Assembly: GCF_015679265.1 (NCBI RefSeq)
Contig: NZ_CP064942.1
Location: 1,892,001 to 1,956,000, forward strand
From: Pontivivens ytuae
GTDB taxonomy: Bacteria > Pseudomonadota > Alphaproteobacteria > Rhodobacterales > Rhodobacteraceae
Reading direction: 5' to 3'
Length of the DNA: 64,000 bases
The notes under the pieces are model-generated. The model did no database searches and had not been told where the DNA came from. It saw only the letters and a list, made by a program, of their open reading frames with translations. This document shows positions 8,361 to 17,127 of this stretch, one piece after another. The position numbers and the translations under genes are program-made. Numbering within the stretch: position 1 is the first letter of the stretch; every line of letters starts with the position of its first letter.

Positions 8361-9401
8361 ATGCTGCACCGCCGTGTCGTTCTCGCGGCGGTCGCCGCGC
8401 TCTCTCTTGCTTTGCCTGCGCTCGGCCAGACCTCCATGCAGCCGCTAAGCTACGATGCGCTCGACGGTTGGGCGCAGGATGATCATGCGGCGGCGCTGCG
8501 CACCTTCTCTCGCAGCTGTGCGAGCACTGCGACGGGCGATCGGATCAGTGCCGAGGAATGGGCCGCGCTCTGTCGCGCGGCCGAAAGTGCGACGGATGCC
8601 CGCGCGTTCTTTGAGGCGGCGTTCACGCCTGTCCTGGTGACAGATGGTAACGATCCGCTCTTCACCGGATATTACGAGCCCGAACTGCCCGCCAGCCGCT
8701 TCCGCACCGAGCGCTTCCGCTTCCCGCTCTACAAGCGCCCGCCGGAGATCGAGGGGCGGAACAGCCCTTGGCTAACGCGGGAGGAGATCGAGCGCGGCGG
8801 CCTCTCCGGTCGTGGGTTGGAGCTCGCCTGGCTCGAGGATCCGGTGGAGGCGTTCTTCCTCCACGTTCAGGGCTCCGGCCGCCTGTCGCTCGCGGATGGC
8901 TCTACGATGCGCGTCGGTTATGCCGGGCGGAACGGCCACCCCTATCGCTCTGTCGGGCGGTACATGGGGGAGGCGGGGCTGCTGCCCAGCCACAACCTCT
9001 CCGCCGCCGCGATCCAGACCTGGGTGCGGGAGAATGGGCAGCGTGGCCTCGACGTGCTGAATGTGAACCCCTCCTACATCTTCTTTCACGAGGTCGAGGG
9101 GCTGTCCCCCGATGACGGCCCGGTCGGTGCGATGAGCCTGCCGGTCACTGCCCGCCGCTCCATCGCCGTCGACCGCGACGCGGTCCCGCTCGGCCTACCG
9201 GTCTGGGTGGAAACGGAGACGGCGAACGGTCCCTTTAAGCGTCTTATGGTGGCGCAGGACGTCGGCGCCGCGGTCAAAGGCGCCCAGCGCGCCGACATCT
9301 TCTTCGGCTCCGGCGAGGCGGCCTTTGCCGTGGCGAGCCGTCAGCGGGCGGGCGGCCGCATGGTCGTCCTGATGCCGCGCGCGGCGCTTGCCGGGCGCTG
9401 A
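8361..9401 (+). CDS. mltA: Membrane-bound lytic transglycosylase MltA
   Basis: MltA cleaves the MurNAc-GlcNAc bond of peptidoglycan, forming 1,6-anhydroMurNAc ends. The 346-residue product has a signal peptide (residues 1-22, ending ALGQ, with no lipobox cysteine, so probably a soluble periplasmic form). It has the MltA domain with FTGYYEPEL, the VQGSGRL motif, and a C-terminal 3D domain with AQDVGAAVKGAQRADIFFG containing the catalytic aspartate. The Tim44-mltA-Smr trio is tightly packed. Confidence 0.93.
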   Translation: MLHRRVVLAAVAALSLALPALGQTSMQPLSYDALDGWAQDDHAAALRTFSRSCASTATGDRISAEEWAALCRAAESATDARAFFEAAFTPVLVTDGNDPLFTGYYEPELPASRFRTERFRFPLYKRPPEIEGRNSPWLTREEIERGGLSGRGLELAWLEDPVEAFFLHVQGSGRLSLADGSTMRVGYAGRNGHPYRSVGRYMGEAGLLPSHNLSAAAIQTWVRENGQRGLDVLNVNPSYIFFHEVEGLSPDDGPVGAMSLPVTARRSIAVDRDAVPLGLPVWVETETANGPFKRLMVAQDVGAAVKGAQRADIFFGSGEAAFAVASRQRAGGRMVVLMPRAALAGR

Positions 9402-9402
9402 C

Positions 9403-9984
9403 GTGGCGCGCCGCAGGCGGACGCTGAGCGAGGAGGAAAAGGCGCTGTGGTCCAAGGTGGCCGAGAGCGCCGTTCCCTTGCATGAACAGTCCGCCGCGCC
9501 CGAGCCAGACCACGAGCAGCGACCGGTCGAGCTTGCCCCCACCTCACCCGCCTCCCGCGGCATGATCCTGCGGCCGCAGGGCCGCCCGGCGCCGCCCACG
9601 CGCTTCGACCCGGCGCCGGCACCCGGTGCGGAGCCCGTCAACATGGACCGTCGTGCCTTCGAGCGGATGACGCGCGGGCGGCTCACCCCGCAGGCTCGCC
9701 TCGACCTGCATGGGATGACCACTGCGGATGCGCATCTGCGCCTGCGTGGCTTCATCCTGCGCGCGCATTCCGAGGGCTTGCGCCTCGTCCTTGTGATCAC
9801 CGGAAAGGGCCGAAGAGGGGCCGAGGACGCGATCATACCGGAGCGTCACGGCGTGCTCCGCCACCAGGTGCCGCACTGGCTGCGCCTGCCGCCACTCGGT
9901 CCACTCGTGCTGCAGATCGCACCGGCGCATCGCAGGCACGGGGGTGAAGGGGCCTATTACGTCTACCTTCGGCGCAGCCGCTAG
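9403..9984 (+). CDS. Smr domain protein
   Basis: The 193-residue protein has a charged, proline-rich N-terminus and a C-terminal Smr (small MutS-related) domain with the signature LDLHGMT near residue 100 and ITGKGRRG further on. Smr domains are nucleases or nucleic-acid-binding modules; this stand-alone form is of unknown role. The GTG at 9403 begins one base after the mltA stop and fits better than the TTG at 9388. Its TAG stop shares the palindrome CTAG (9981-9984) with the stop of the convergent RidA gene. Confidence 0.85.
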   Translation: MARRRRTLSEEEKALWSKVAESAVPLHEQSAAPEPDHEQRPVELAPTSPASRGMILRPQGRPAPPTRFDPAPAPGAEPVNMDRRAFERMTRGRLTPQARLDLHGMTTADAHLRLRGFILRAHSEGLRLVLVITGKGRRGAEDAIIPERHGVLRHQVPHWLRLPPLGPLVLQIAPAHRRHGGEGAYYVYLRRSR

Positions 9985-10373
9985 GGTGCGGCGGCCAGAA
10001 CCTCGACCTCCACGACGAACTCAGACCGGGCGAAGCCGCTGACGATCATCAGGGTCGAGGCGGGCGGCGGATCGACTTTTTCCAGCCACGTGTCGCGGGC
10101 TGCCATGTAGCCCGGCAAATGCTCGCGCCCGGTGACGAAGGCGTTGACCCGCACCACATCCTCACGGCCCATCCCGCCCTCCGCCAGGATCGCGTCGATG
10201 GCGACGAAGCACAGCTCCGTCTGCGCCTCCACCCCCTCCGGGATCGTTCCGTCCGCGCGGATGCCGAGCTGGCCCGACGTCGCGATCAGCCGGTGCCCGG
10301 CCGGAACCGCGACCCCGTGCACGTAGCGCGCGAAGGGCGGATGGATGGTCTGTGGTCGAAGCGCGTCCGTCAT
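9981..10373 (-). CDS. RidA family (YjgF/YER057c/UK114) protein
   Basis: RidA proteins hydrolyse reactive enamine/imine intermediates released by PLP enzymes; paralogues serve in specific catabolic routes. The 130-residue product has the fold's usual elements: GHRLIATSGQLGIRADG, QTELCFVAIDAILAEGGM, VVRVNAFVTGREHLPGY and a C-terminal FVVEVEVLAAAP. The canonical RidA arginine is not obvious, so this may be a Rid subfamily member with a different substrate. The ATG at 10373 follows a GGGAC-type site. Confidence 0.8.
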   Translation of the reverse strand: MTDALRPQTIHPPFARYVHGVAVPAGHRLIATSGQLGIRADGTIPEGVEAQTELCFVAIDAILAEGGMGREDVVRVNAFVTGREHLPGYMAARDTWLEKVDPPPASTLMIVSGFARSEFVVEVEVLAAAP

Positions 10374-10466
10374 GTCCCGTCCCCGGCGAGTAAACCGCTC
10401 AGTCTTTCGGCAGATACATAAAATTCTGCTCAAAATGGGTGCGCCTGCCCGCAGAAGGGGCAGATG

Positions 10467-10480
10467 GCACTTTTTAGTGC
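10467..10480. promoter_or_regulatory. Inverted repeat in divergent promoter region
   Basis: GCACT TTTT AGTGC is a perfect 5+5 inverted repeat about 60 bases upstream of the ABC-transporter operon start. A second inverted repeat, CTGCCC (10445-10450) / GGGCAG (10458-10463), sits beside it. Either could be an operator for a local regulator, but no regulator gene is adjacent. Confidence 0.3.
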
Positions 10481-10542
10481 TTGGCCGTGGCCGGAAAGCC
10501 GACCTAGCGTCAAGCTGACAGGGTATGCAGGGAGACAGGCGA

Positions 10543-11538
10543 ATGAAACGGAAAATCCAGATCCTCGCCGCAGGGGCACTCGCCGCCACCGGAACCGCGG
10601 CACTCGCGCAGGAGGAAGTGACCTTCGGCACCAATTGGGTCGCACAGGCGGAGCATGGTGGCTTCTATCAGTCCGTCGCGGACGGCACCTACGCGGAGTG
10701 CGGTCTCGACGTCACCATCGTGCCGGGCGGTCCGCAGGTGAACAACCGCGCGCTGATGCTCGCGGGGCGGATGGATTTCCATATGGGCGGCGACCTGCTC
10801 CAAGCGTTCTCCGCCGTAGAGCAGGGCATTCCGGTCGTGTCCGTCGCCGCGATCTTCCAGAAGCACCCGCAGGTGATCCTCGCCCACCCGGGTGCAGCGG
10901 AGAGCTGGGAGGATCTGAAGGACCTGACGCTGCTGATCGGCGACAACGGCTTTCAGTCCTATTACCAGTGGATGATCGCGGCCCACGGCTTCACGCCCGA
11001 GCAGCGCCAGCCCTACACCTTCAACCCCGCGCCGTTCCTCGCCGATACCGGCATCGGCATGCAGGGCTATCTCAGCTCCGAACCCTACCTGGTGGAGCAG
11101 GAGGGCGGCTTCGTGCCGGAGGTCTTTCTGATCGCGGACGCGGGCTACTCGACCTACGCCACGACGATCGAGACCATGGCCGACACGATCGCGGAGCGGC
11201 CGGAGATCGTGACCTGCTTCGTCGAGGGCTCGATCCTCGGCTGGTACAACTATCTCTATGGCGACAACGCCGCCGCCAACGCGCTCATCATGGAAGCCAA
11301 TCCGGAGATGACGCAGGACAAGATCAACTACGCGATCGAGAAGATGCTGGAGAACGGCATCGTCATCTCCGGCGATGCGGAGGAGGTCGGAATCGGCGTC
11401 ATCACCGATGAGCAGGTCGGCGGCTTCTACGAGGCGATGGTCGAGGCGGGTGTCGTCTCCGACGGGCTCGACTGGCAATCGGCCTACACCACCGATTTCG
11501 TCGGCAACGGCCTCGGCATGGATCTGGTACCCGAGTAA
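10543..11538 (+). CDS. ABC transporter substrate-binding protein, NMT1/THI5-like
   Basis: This 331-residue periplasmic binding protein has a signal peptide (MKRKIQ, then a hydrophobic stretch ending ALAQ). The mature part starts EEVTFGTNWVAQAEHGGFYQ, typical of the NMT1/THI5 fold that binds pyrimidines, riboflavin-like compounds, sulfonates or nitrate. The start at 10543 is supported by GGGAG eight bases upstream. ATPase and permease genes follow at once, then a cytosine-deaminase-like gene, so a nitrogen heterocycle is the likeliest ligand. No TPP riboswitch precedes it, which argues against a thiamine-precursor transporter under thiamine control. Confidence 0.85.
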   Translation: MKRKIQILAAGALAATGTAALAQEEVTFGTNWVAQAEHGGFYQSVADGTYAECGLDVTIVPGGPQVNNRALMLAGRMDFHMGGDLLQAFSAVEQGIPVVSVAAIFQKHPQVILAHPGAAESWEDLKDLTLLIGDNGFQSYYQWMIAAHGFTPEQRQPYTFNPAPFLADTGIGMQGYLSSEPYLVEQEGGFVPEVFLIADAGYSTYATTIETMADTIAERPEIVTCFVEGSILGWYNYLYGDNAAANALIMEANPEMTQDKINYAIEKMLENGIVISGDAEEVGIGVITDEQVGGFYEAMVEAGVVSDGLDWQSAYTTDFVGNGLGMDLVPE

Positions 11539-11541
11539 AGC

Positions 11542-12306
11542 ATGGATGGATCGCCCACACGGCAGCGCCTGCTGACCCTCACGGGCGTCGACAAGGTCTT
11601 CGGCGGCGAGGTCGTGGCCCTTCGCGGCCTCGACCTCGACGTATTCGAAGGCGACTTCATCTCGCTGCTCGGCCCGTCAGGTTGCGGCAAGTCGACGGCC
11701 CTGCGCCTGATCGCGGGCCTGTCCCATCCCACCAGCGGCCGCATCGCGTGGGAGGCGGGGGAGCAGTCCCTCTCCGTCGTCTTCCAGGAACCGACGCTGA
11801 TGCCCTGGGCCACCGTGGCGCAGAACGTCTGGCTGCCGATGCGGCTCAAGGGCCAGGGCTTCGCCGCCGTACGGGGCGAGATCATGGATGCGCTCAAGCT
11901 GGTGGGGCTGGAGAAGTTCCAGAATGCCTACCCGCGGGAGCTTTCCGGCGGGATGAAGATGCGCGTCTCCATCGCGCGGGCCATGGTGACCCATCCGAAG
12001 CTTATCCTGATGGACGAGCCCTTCGCGGCCCTCGACGAGATCACGCGGTTCAAGCTCAACAACGACCTGCTCGCGATGCAGGCGAAGCTGGGCTGCACCG
12101 TGATCTTCGTGACCCATTCGGTGTTCGAGAGCGTGTTTCTCTCTGACCGCATCGTGGTAATGGCCGCACGGCCTGGCCGCGTGATCGAGGAACTGCCGGT
12201 TACGGCTCCTTACCCGCGGACGGAGGAGTTCCGCACCTCCGCCGAGTACGCCGCGTGGTGCCGCGGTGCCTCCGACGCCCTCAACCGAGCCATAGGAGCT
12301 GCCTGA
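11542..12306 (+). CDS. ABC transporter ATP-binding protein (taurine/nitrate/pyrimidine type)
   Basis: The 254-residue ATPase has Walker A GPSGCGKST, the Q-loop in VVFQEPTLMPW, signature LSGGMKMRVSIARA, Walker B LILMDEPFAAL and switch histidine VTHS. The MPW after the Q-loop is typical of the SsuB/TauB/ThiZ group. It starts 3 bases after the binding-protein stop and shares a base with the permease start (TGATG). Confidence 0.93.
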   Translation: MDGSPTRQRLLTLTGVDKVFGGEVVALRGLDLDVFEGDFISLLGPSGCGKSTALRLIAGLSHPTSGRIAWEAGEQSLSVVFQEPTLMPWATVAQNVWLPMRLKGQGFAAVRGEIMDALKLVGLEKFQNAYPRELSGGMKMRVSIARAMVTHPKLILMDEPFAALDEITRFKLNNDLLAMQAKLGCTVIFVTHSVFESVFLSDRIVVMAARPGRVIEELPVTAPYPRTEEFRTSAEYAAWCRGASDALNRAIGAA

Positions 12307-13154
12307 TGGCCGTGCTCGACGCCCCGCAAACCTTCGACAGCGAGGAGGCCGCCCGCGCGCGCCGCGCCCGTATCCACGGCATCGCGAGGTGGACCCTGCC
12401 GGTGGGCGTGATGGCGTGCAGCCTGCTCGCCTGGCACTTCTACGTCACCTTGTGGGAGGTGCCGCATTACGTGCTGCCCGGCCCGGTGCTGATCGCGCAG
12501 ACCCTGGTGACCGACTGGGCGATGCTGTGGGACGCGACCATCGTGACGAGCCGCCTGACCCTGCTCGCCCTCATTATGGCGATCATCGGTGGCGTCTCCC
12601 TCGCCGTCGCCTTCACCCAGTCGAAATGGGCGGAGATGTCGTTCTTCCCCTACGCCGTGATCCTCCAGGTCACGCCGGTCATCGCCATCGCGCCGCTGTT
12701 GCAGGTCTACATGGAGAGCGCCTTTGCCGCGGCCCTCACCTGCGCCTGGATCGTCGCGTTCTTCCCGATCCTGTCCAACACCACCATCGGGCTGAAGAGC
12801 ACCGACCCAAACCTCGACGACCTTTTCACCATCTACGGGGCGAGCCGGTGGCAGCGGCTCTACCTGCTCGCGGCCCCCTCGGCGCTACCCTTCTTCCTCG
12901 GCGGGCTGAAGATCGCGGGCGGTCTCGCGCTGATCGGCGCCGTGGTGGCGGAGTTTGTGATCGGCCGCGCTGGCACGGGCCTCGGCCTCGCATCCACGCT
13001 GCTGGAAGCCTCCTACCGCTTCAACTTCGGACGGCTCTTCGCGTGTCTCTTCCTGATCTCTGCGCTTGGCGTGGTGATCTTCGGCATCATGAGCACCATC
13101 TCCCACCTTGCCCTGCGCAAGTGGCACGAAAGCGCGTTGGCGAGAGAGAGATGA
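12306..13154 (+). CDS. ABC transporter permease
   Basis: This 282-residue inner-membrane permease of the BPD_transp_1 superfamily has about six hydrophobic segments. It carries the ATPase-contact EAA-like loop around DLFTIYGASRWQRLYLLAAPSALPFFLGGLKIAGG (residues about 170-205), the usual place in SsuC/ThiX-type permeases. The ATG at 12306 overlaps the ATPase stop; its stop overlaps the next gene by ATGA. Confidence 0.92.
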   Translation: MAVLDAPQTFDSEEAARARRARIHGIARWTLPVGVMACSLLAWHFYVTLWEVPHYVLPGPVLIAQTLVTDWAMLWDATIVTSRLTLLALIMAIIGGVSLAVAFTQSKWAEMSFFPYAVILQVTPVIAIAPLLQVYMESAFAAALTCAWIVAFFPILSNTTIGLKSTDPNLDDLFTIYGASRWQRLYLLAAPSALPFFLGGLKIAGGLALIGAVVAEFVIGRAGTGLGLASTLLEASYRFNFGRLFACLFLISALGVVIFGIMSTISHLALRKWHESALARER

Positions 13155-14419
13155 GGGATTTCCGCACGCTGCCCGACGGGCCGCTTCGGCTCGTGAACCT
13201 GCACGCGCCTGCCTGCCTCGCGGGGCAGGAGGGTGATCTGGTGCGCATTGAGCTGACGCTCGACGGCCCGACGCTGAGCGACGCGCGCGTGCCGGAGGTC
13301 GACATGGACGGCGCCATGGTCTTCCCGGCCTTCGTCGACATGCACACCCATCTCGACAAGGGGCATATCTGGCCGCGTGCCGCCAACCCGGACGGCACCT
13401 TCATGGGTGCGCTGACCACGGTGGGAGAGGACCGCGCGGCGAACTGGAGCGCCGAGGACGTGCGCGCCCGCATGGATTTCGCCCTGCGCTGCGCCTACGC
13501 CCATGGCACGCGCGCGATCCGCACCCATCTCGACTCGATCCCACCGCAGGACGACATCTCATGGCCGGTCTTCGACGAGATCCGGGCGGAGTGGGCCGGG
13601 CGGATCGAGCTGCAAGCCGCCTGCCTCGTTGGGATCGAGAATGTGACCGCCGACGGCGCCTACCTACACACGGCGGAGTTCGTGAGCCGCTACAACGGCG
13701 TGCTCGGCGCCGTCGCGTATCCGGTCCCGGATCTGGACGAGAAGCTCGACATCGTGTTCCGGATCGCCGCCGAACGCGGCCTCGACGTCGATTTCCACGC
13801 CGATGAGACACAGGACCCGGACAGCGCCTGCCTCCGCGCCATTGCCGAGGCGAAGCTGCGCCACTCCTTCGACGGCCGGGTCGTCGTCGGCCATTGCTGC
13901 TCTCTCGCCCGGCAGTCTGATGATGAGGCGGAGCGAACGCTCGATCTGGTGGCGGAGGCGGGGCTCAACATCGTCTCCCTGCCGCTCTGCAACCTTTACC
14001 TTCAGGATCGCCACGCCGGGCGCACGCCTCGCTCGCGCGGCGTAACGCTGGTGCACGAGATGGCCGACCGCGGCATCCCTGCCGCCTTCGCCTCCGACAA
14101 CACACGCGATCCGTTCTATGCCTATGGCGATCTCGACATGATGGAGGTGCTGCGCCAGGCGACCCGCATCGCCCATCTCGACCATTCCCGCGCCGACTGG
14201 CCCTGCGCCGTGACGACCACGCCGGCCGAGGCCTGCGGCTTTACCCCCGCCACCCTCGCGCCGCGCCAGCCCGCCGACCTCGTGATCTGCAATGCGCGCA
14301 GCTGGACCGAGCTCTTCGCCCGCCCGCAATCCGACCGCATCGTGATCCGGGGCGGCCAGCGGATCGACCGGACGCTGCCCGATTACCGCGAACTCGACCA
14401 CCTGATGGAGCCCGCATGA
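13151..14419 (+). CDS. Cytosine deaminase-like amidohydrolase
   Basis: The 422-residue metal-dependent hydrolase belongs to the CodA/AtzC branch of the amidohydrolase superfamily. Visible motifs are the metal-binding HTHLDKG (near residue 64), HADE (near 217), GHCC (near 246) and ASDNTRDPF with the final aspartate (near 316). CodA deaminates cytosine and related rings; AtzC removes an alkylamine from a triazine. The HTHLDK form resembles AtzC and isocytosine/ammelide-type enzymes more than E. coli CodA, so the substrate is open. It is translationally coupled to the transporter (ATGA) and to the FAD oxidase (ATGA). Confidence 0.83.
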   Translation: MRDFRTLPDGPLRLVNLHAPACLAGQEGDLVRIELTLDGPTLSDARVPEVDMDGAMVFPAFVDMHTHLDKGHIWPRAANPDGTFMGALTTVGEDRAANWSAEDVRARMDFALRCAYAHGTRAIRTHLDSIPPQDDISWPVFDEIRAEWAGRIELQAACLVGIENVTADGAYLHTAEFVSRYNGVLGAVAYPVPDLDEKLDIVFRIAAERGLDVDFHADETQDPDSACLRAIAEAKLRHSFDGRVVVGHCCSLARQSDDEAERTLDLVAEAGLNIVSLPLCNLYLQDRHAGRTPRSRGVTLVHEMADRGIPAAFASDNTRDPFYAYGDLDMMEVLRQATRIAHLDHSRADWPCAVTTTPAEACGFTPATLAPRQPADLVICNARSWTELFARPQSDRIVIRGGQRIDRTLPDYRELDHLMEPA

Positions 14420-15813
14420 AACCGAATGTTGCCGCCGCCCGCGACGCGCTCTCCCATCTCGAGATCGACGACAAGGAGGTCTCCGTCCGCTCCAAGAGCC
14501 GCGATTTCTTCTGGTACTCGCCGGTGCTGAAGGAGCGGCTGGACCATGTGGTCGGTGATTTCGTCGTCGCGCCGAAGACCGAGGCGGAGGTGATCGAGGT
14601 CCTCAAGACCTGCTACGCCCACGATGTGCCGGTCACGACCCGAGGTGCGGGAACGGGCAACTACGGGCAGGCGATGCCATTAGAAGGCGGCTGCATCCTC
14701 CACCTCAAGAACATGGCGGCGGTCAAGGAAATTCACCCCGGTCGCGTCATCGTGGAACCGGGCTGCCTGCTGAAGGACCTAGATGCGGCCTGCATCGAGC
14801 AGTCCGGCCAGGAAATCCGCATGTACTCCTCCACATGGGCCACCGCGACCATCGGCGGGTTCATCGCGGGCGGCTCCGGCGGTGTCGGATCCTGCACCTG
14901 GGGCAGCTTGCGTGACCTCGGCAACATCATCCGCCTACGCGTCGTGACGATGGAGGAGGAGCCGCGCATCCTCGAATTCACCGGCGAGGCGCTGGCCCGC
15001 GTCTCCCACGCCTACGGCACGAACGGGATCATCACCGAGATCGAGATGCCGCTGGCCCCCGCCTATGACTGGGTCGAGATGTTCGTAGCCTATGACGACT
15101 TCACCCCGGCCATGGAGCTCGCCGAGGCGGTGGCGAACGAGGACGGCATCCTCATCAAGCTCGCGACGGTGTTCGAGGCCCCGATCGCGCATGCGTATTT
15201 CCAGAGAGTGAAGCCGCATGTGGAGGAAGGCACCCATATGGTCGGCCTCATGGTGGCGCCGCACTCGATGGACGGGTTCCTCACGCTGCTCGCCCGGATG
15301 GGCGGCACGCTGATCTACCGCTCCGACGACAACGACTGGGAGCGGACGCCGGGGCCGGTCTTCGAATACGGCTGGAACCATACGACTCTGCGGGCGCTTA
15401 AGGTCGAGCCGTCGATCACCTATCTTCAGGTCCGCTACGGCTATCCGCAGCACAAGGAGCTGATCGGGAAGATGCGGGCCGAGTTCAGCCCCGAGGTGCT
15501 CCAGCATCTCGAAGTGCTGCGCGAGCAGGGCAAGGTGATGTTCGCAGGTCTGTCACTGGTGAAGTTTACCACCGAGGAACGGCTCGACGAGATCATCCGG
15601 ATGCACGAGGAGGCGGGCGCCATGATCTTCAACCCGCACCGCTACACCCTAGAGGAAGGCGGGCGGCAGACCGTGGACGACCGGCAACTTGCCTTCAAGC
15701 GGGAGGCAGATCCGAAGGGCCTGCTCAACCCCGGTAAGATGATCGCGTGGGACGATCCGAACTGGGCGTTCGACCGGATGTACGCCTACCCGAAGATGCA
15801 GGCGGCCGAATGA
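14416..15813 (+). CDS. FAD-linked oxidase (VAO/PCMH, GlcD-like)
   Basis: The 465-residue flavoprotein has an FAD_binding_4 domain: VVAPKTEAEVIEVLK, TTRGAGTGNYGQAMPLEGG, the VEPGCLL segment and TIGGFIAGGSGGVGS. It ends with a C-terminal lobe finishing LLNPGKMIAWDDPNW, as in GlcD, D-lactate dehydrogenase and related enzymes. It would oxidise a hydroxyl or amine group on the imported compound. It overlaps the amidohydrolase by ATGA. No histidine linkage for covalent FAD is evident. Confidence 0.83.
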   Translation: MKPNVAAARDALSHLEIDDKEVSVRSKSRDFFWYSPVLKERLDHVVGDFVVAPKTEAEVIEVLKTCYAHDVPVTTRGAGTGNYGQAMPLEGGCILHLKNMAAVKEIHPGRVIVEPGCLLKDLDAACIEQSGQEIRMYSSTWATATIGGFIAGGSGGVGSCTWGSLRDLGNIIRLRVVTMEEEPRILEFTGEALARVSHAYGTNGIITEIEMPLAPAYDWVEMFVAYDDFTPAMELAEAVANEDGILIKLATVFEAPIAHAYFQRVKPHVEEGTHMVGLMVAPHSMDGFLTLLARMGGTLIYRSDDNDWERTPGPVFEYGWNHTTLRALKVEPSITYLQVRYGYPQHKELIGKMRAEFSPEVLQHLEVLREQGKVMFAGLSLVKFTTEERLDEIIRMHEEAGAMIFNPHRYTLEEGGRQTVDDRQLAFKREADPKGLLNPGKMIAWDDPNWAFDRMYAYPKMQAAE

Positions 15814-15881
15814 TGTACCCCCTCCCCGGCCCTCTACCGTGGACGGTTGAGGGAGAACGCATCGCTCGCCTCAACGCACGT

Positions 15882-15918
15882 CCCCTCCCCCTCCCAAGGG
15901 GGAGGGTTAGGGAGGGGG
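15882..15918. repeat. C/G-tract palindromic intergenic element, copy A
   Basis: A run of C-rich then G-rich sequence (CCCCTCCCCCTCCC, then GGGGGAGGG, TTAGGGAGGGGG) forms an imperfect hairpin between the FAD oxidase and the first reductase gene. Its reverse complement matches the element at 31061-31096 closely (20 of 21 bases in the core CCCCCTCCCTA.CCCTCCCCC). It is a REP-like dispersed repeat of unknown role. Confidence 0.6.
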
Positions 15919-15955
15919 CCATCCCGCTCGCAACGGCGCGCCCGAAGAGAAAGTC

Positions 15956-16537
15956 ATGCGCGCCCTAGTCCTCTACGCCCACCCCGTGCCCGACAGCTTC
16001 GGCTCCGTCCTGCACGCCCGCACCGTGCGCACGCTGCGTGACCGCGGCTGGGACGTGGACGATTGCGACCTGAACGCCGAGGGCTTCTCCCCCGTGCTCA
16101 CCGAAGCCGAGCGGCGCGGCTACCACACTGAGCCTGCAAATATCGAACCGGTCCGCGAATATGTCGAACGGCTGCGCGCCGCGCAGGCGCTGGTCCTCTG
16201 CTTCCCGGTCTGGAATTTCGGCTACCCGGCGATCCTCAAGGGCTTCTTCGACCGGGTGTTCCTGCCCGGCGTCTCCTTCAAGCTGGTCAACGGCAAGGTG
16301 CGCCCGAACCTCACCCACATCGAGAAGCTCGCCGCCGTCACCACCTATGGCGGCAACCGGACGCGCGCGTTCCTTGCCGGTGATCCGCCGCGCAGGATCG
16401 TCACCCGCTCGCTGCGCTATGTCTGCCACCCGCGGGTGAAGACGAAGTACCTCGCGCTTTACGATATGAACCGCGCGACGGATGAGAGGCGGCGCGGCTT
16501 CCACAAGCGCGTAATGGAAGAGATGAGAGAGTTCTGA
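15956..16537 (+). CDS. Flavodoxin-fold NAD(P)H oxidoreductase
   Basis: The 193-residue protein belongs to the flavodoxin_2 group (NQO1/MdaB/KefF-like): N-terminal VLYAHPVPDSF phosphate-binding loop, CFPVWNFGYPAILKGFFDRVF and VTTYGG. Such enzymes reduce quinones, nitro groups or free flavin. It overlaps a second, related reductase by one base (TGATG) and lies between an FAD oxidase and an iron oxygenase, so supplying electrons for ring breakdown is plausible. Confidence 0.82.
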   Translation: MRALVLYAHPVPDSFGSVLHARTVRTLRDRGWDVDDCDLNAEGFSPVLTEAERRGYHTEPANIEPVREYVERLRAAQALVLCFPVWNFGYPAILKGFFDRVFLPGVSFKLVNGKVRPNLTHIEKLAAVTTYGGNRTRAFLAGDPPRRIVTRSLRYVCHPRVKTKYLALYDMNRATDERRRGFHKRVMEEMREF

Positions 16538-17127
16538 TGAAGGTCCTCGTGATCTATTGCCACCCCAATCCGGAGAGCTTCACGGCCGCCGTGCGCGATA
16601 CCGTGCTCGCCCGGATCGGCAACAAGGCCGAGGTGCGGGTGCGCGACCTCTATGCCGAGGACTTCCAGCCGCTGCTGACCCGTGAGGAGCTCGCCAACCA
16701 CTACGACCCGAGCAATGTCGAGCCGGTGAAGGATCATGTCGAGGACCTGAAATGGTGCGACACGCTGATCCTGATCTATCCGACCTGGTGGTACGGCCTG
16801 CCCGCGATGATCAAGGGCTGGCTCGACCGGGTGATGCTGCCCGAGGTGGCGTTCCTGATGCCCGATGCGGTGAACACAAACATACGGCCGGGGCTGACCC
16901 ATATCGAGCGGCTGGCGGTGTTCACGACCTACGGCGCGAGCTGGTGGCTGACCCGCTTCATCGGTGCGCCGGGGCGGCGGACGATCCTGCGCGGGGTGCG
17001 GCTGCTCTGTGCGAAACGGTGCCGCACGGCCTTTGCCACGCATTACCTGATGGACAGCTCGACGCCGGAGAGCCGGAAGCGACACCTCGACCGCGTCGCG
17101 CGCAAGACCGACCGGCTGATCGCATGA
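16537..17127 (+). CDS. Flavodoxin-fold NAD(P)H oxidoreductase, second copy
   Basis: The 196-residue protein is a paralogue of the preceding gene (shared YxHPxPxSF, PVWNFGYP versus PTWWYGLPAMIKGWLDRVMLP, LTHIE, TTYG). The shared motifs suggest tandem duplication, but the sequences have diverged well beyond a recent copy, so the two may differ in substrate or act as a heterodimer. Its stop overlaps the oxygenase start (ATGA). Confidence 0.82.
   Translation: MKVLVIYCHPNPESFTAAVRDTVLARIGNKAEVRVRDLYAEDFQPLLTREELANHYDPSNVEPVKDHVEDLKWCDTLILIYPTWWYGLPAMIKGWLDRVMLPEVAFLMPDAVNTNIRPGLTHIERLAVFTTYGASWWLTRFIGAPGRRTILRGVRLLCAKRCRTAFATHYLMDSSTPESRKRHLDRVARKTDRLIA

Noticed and set aside
10374-10542. Thiamine (TPP) riboswitch upstream of the THI5-like importer
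   Set aside because: The conserved CTGAGA and ACCTGATCTGGATAATGCCAG-type segments are absent.
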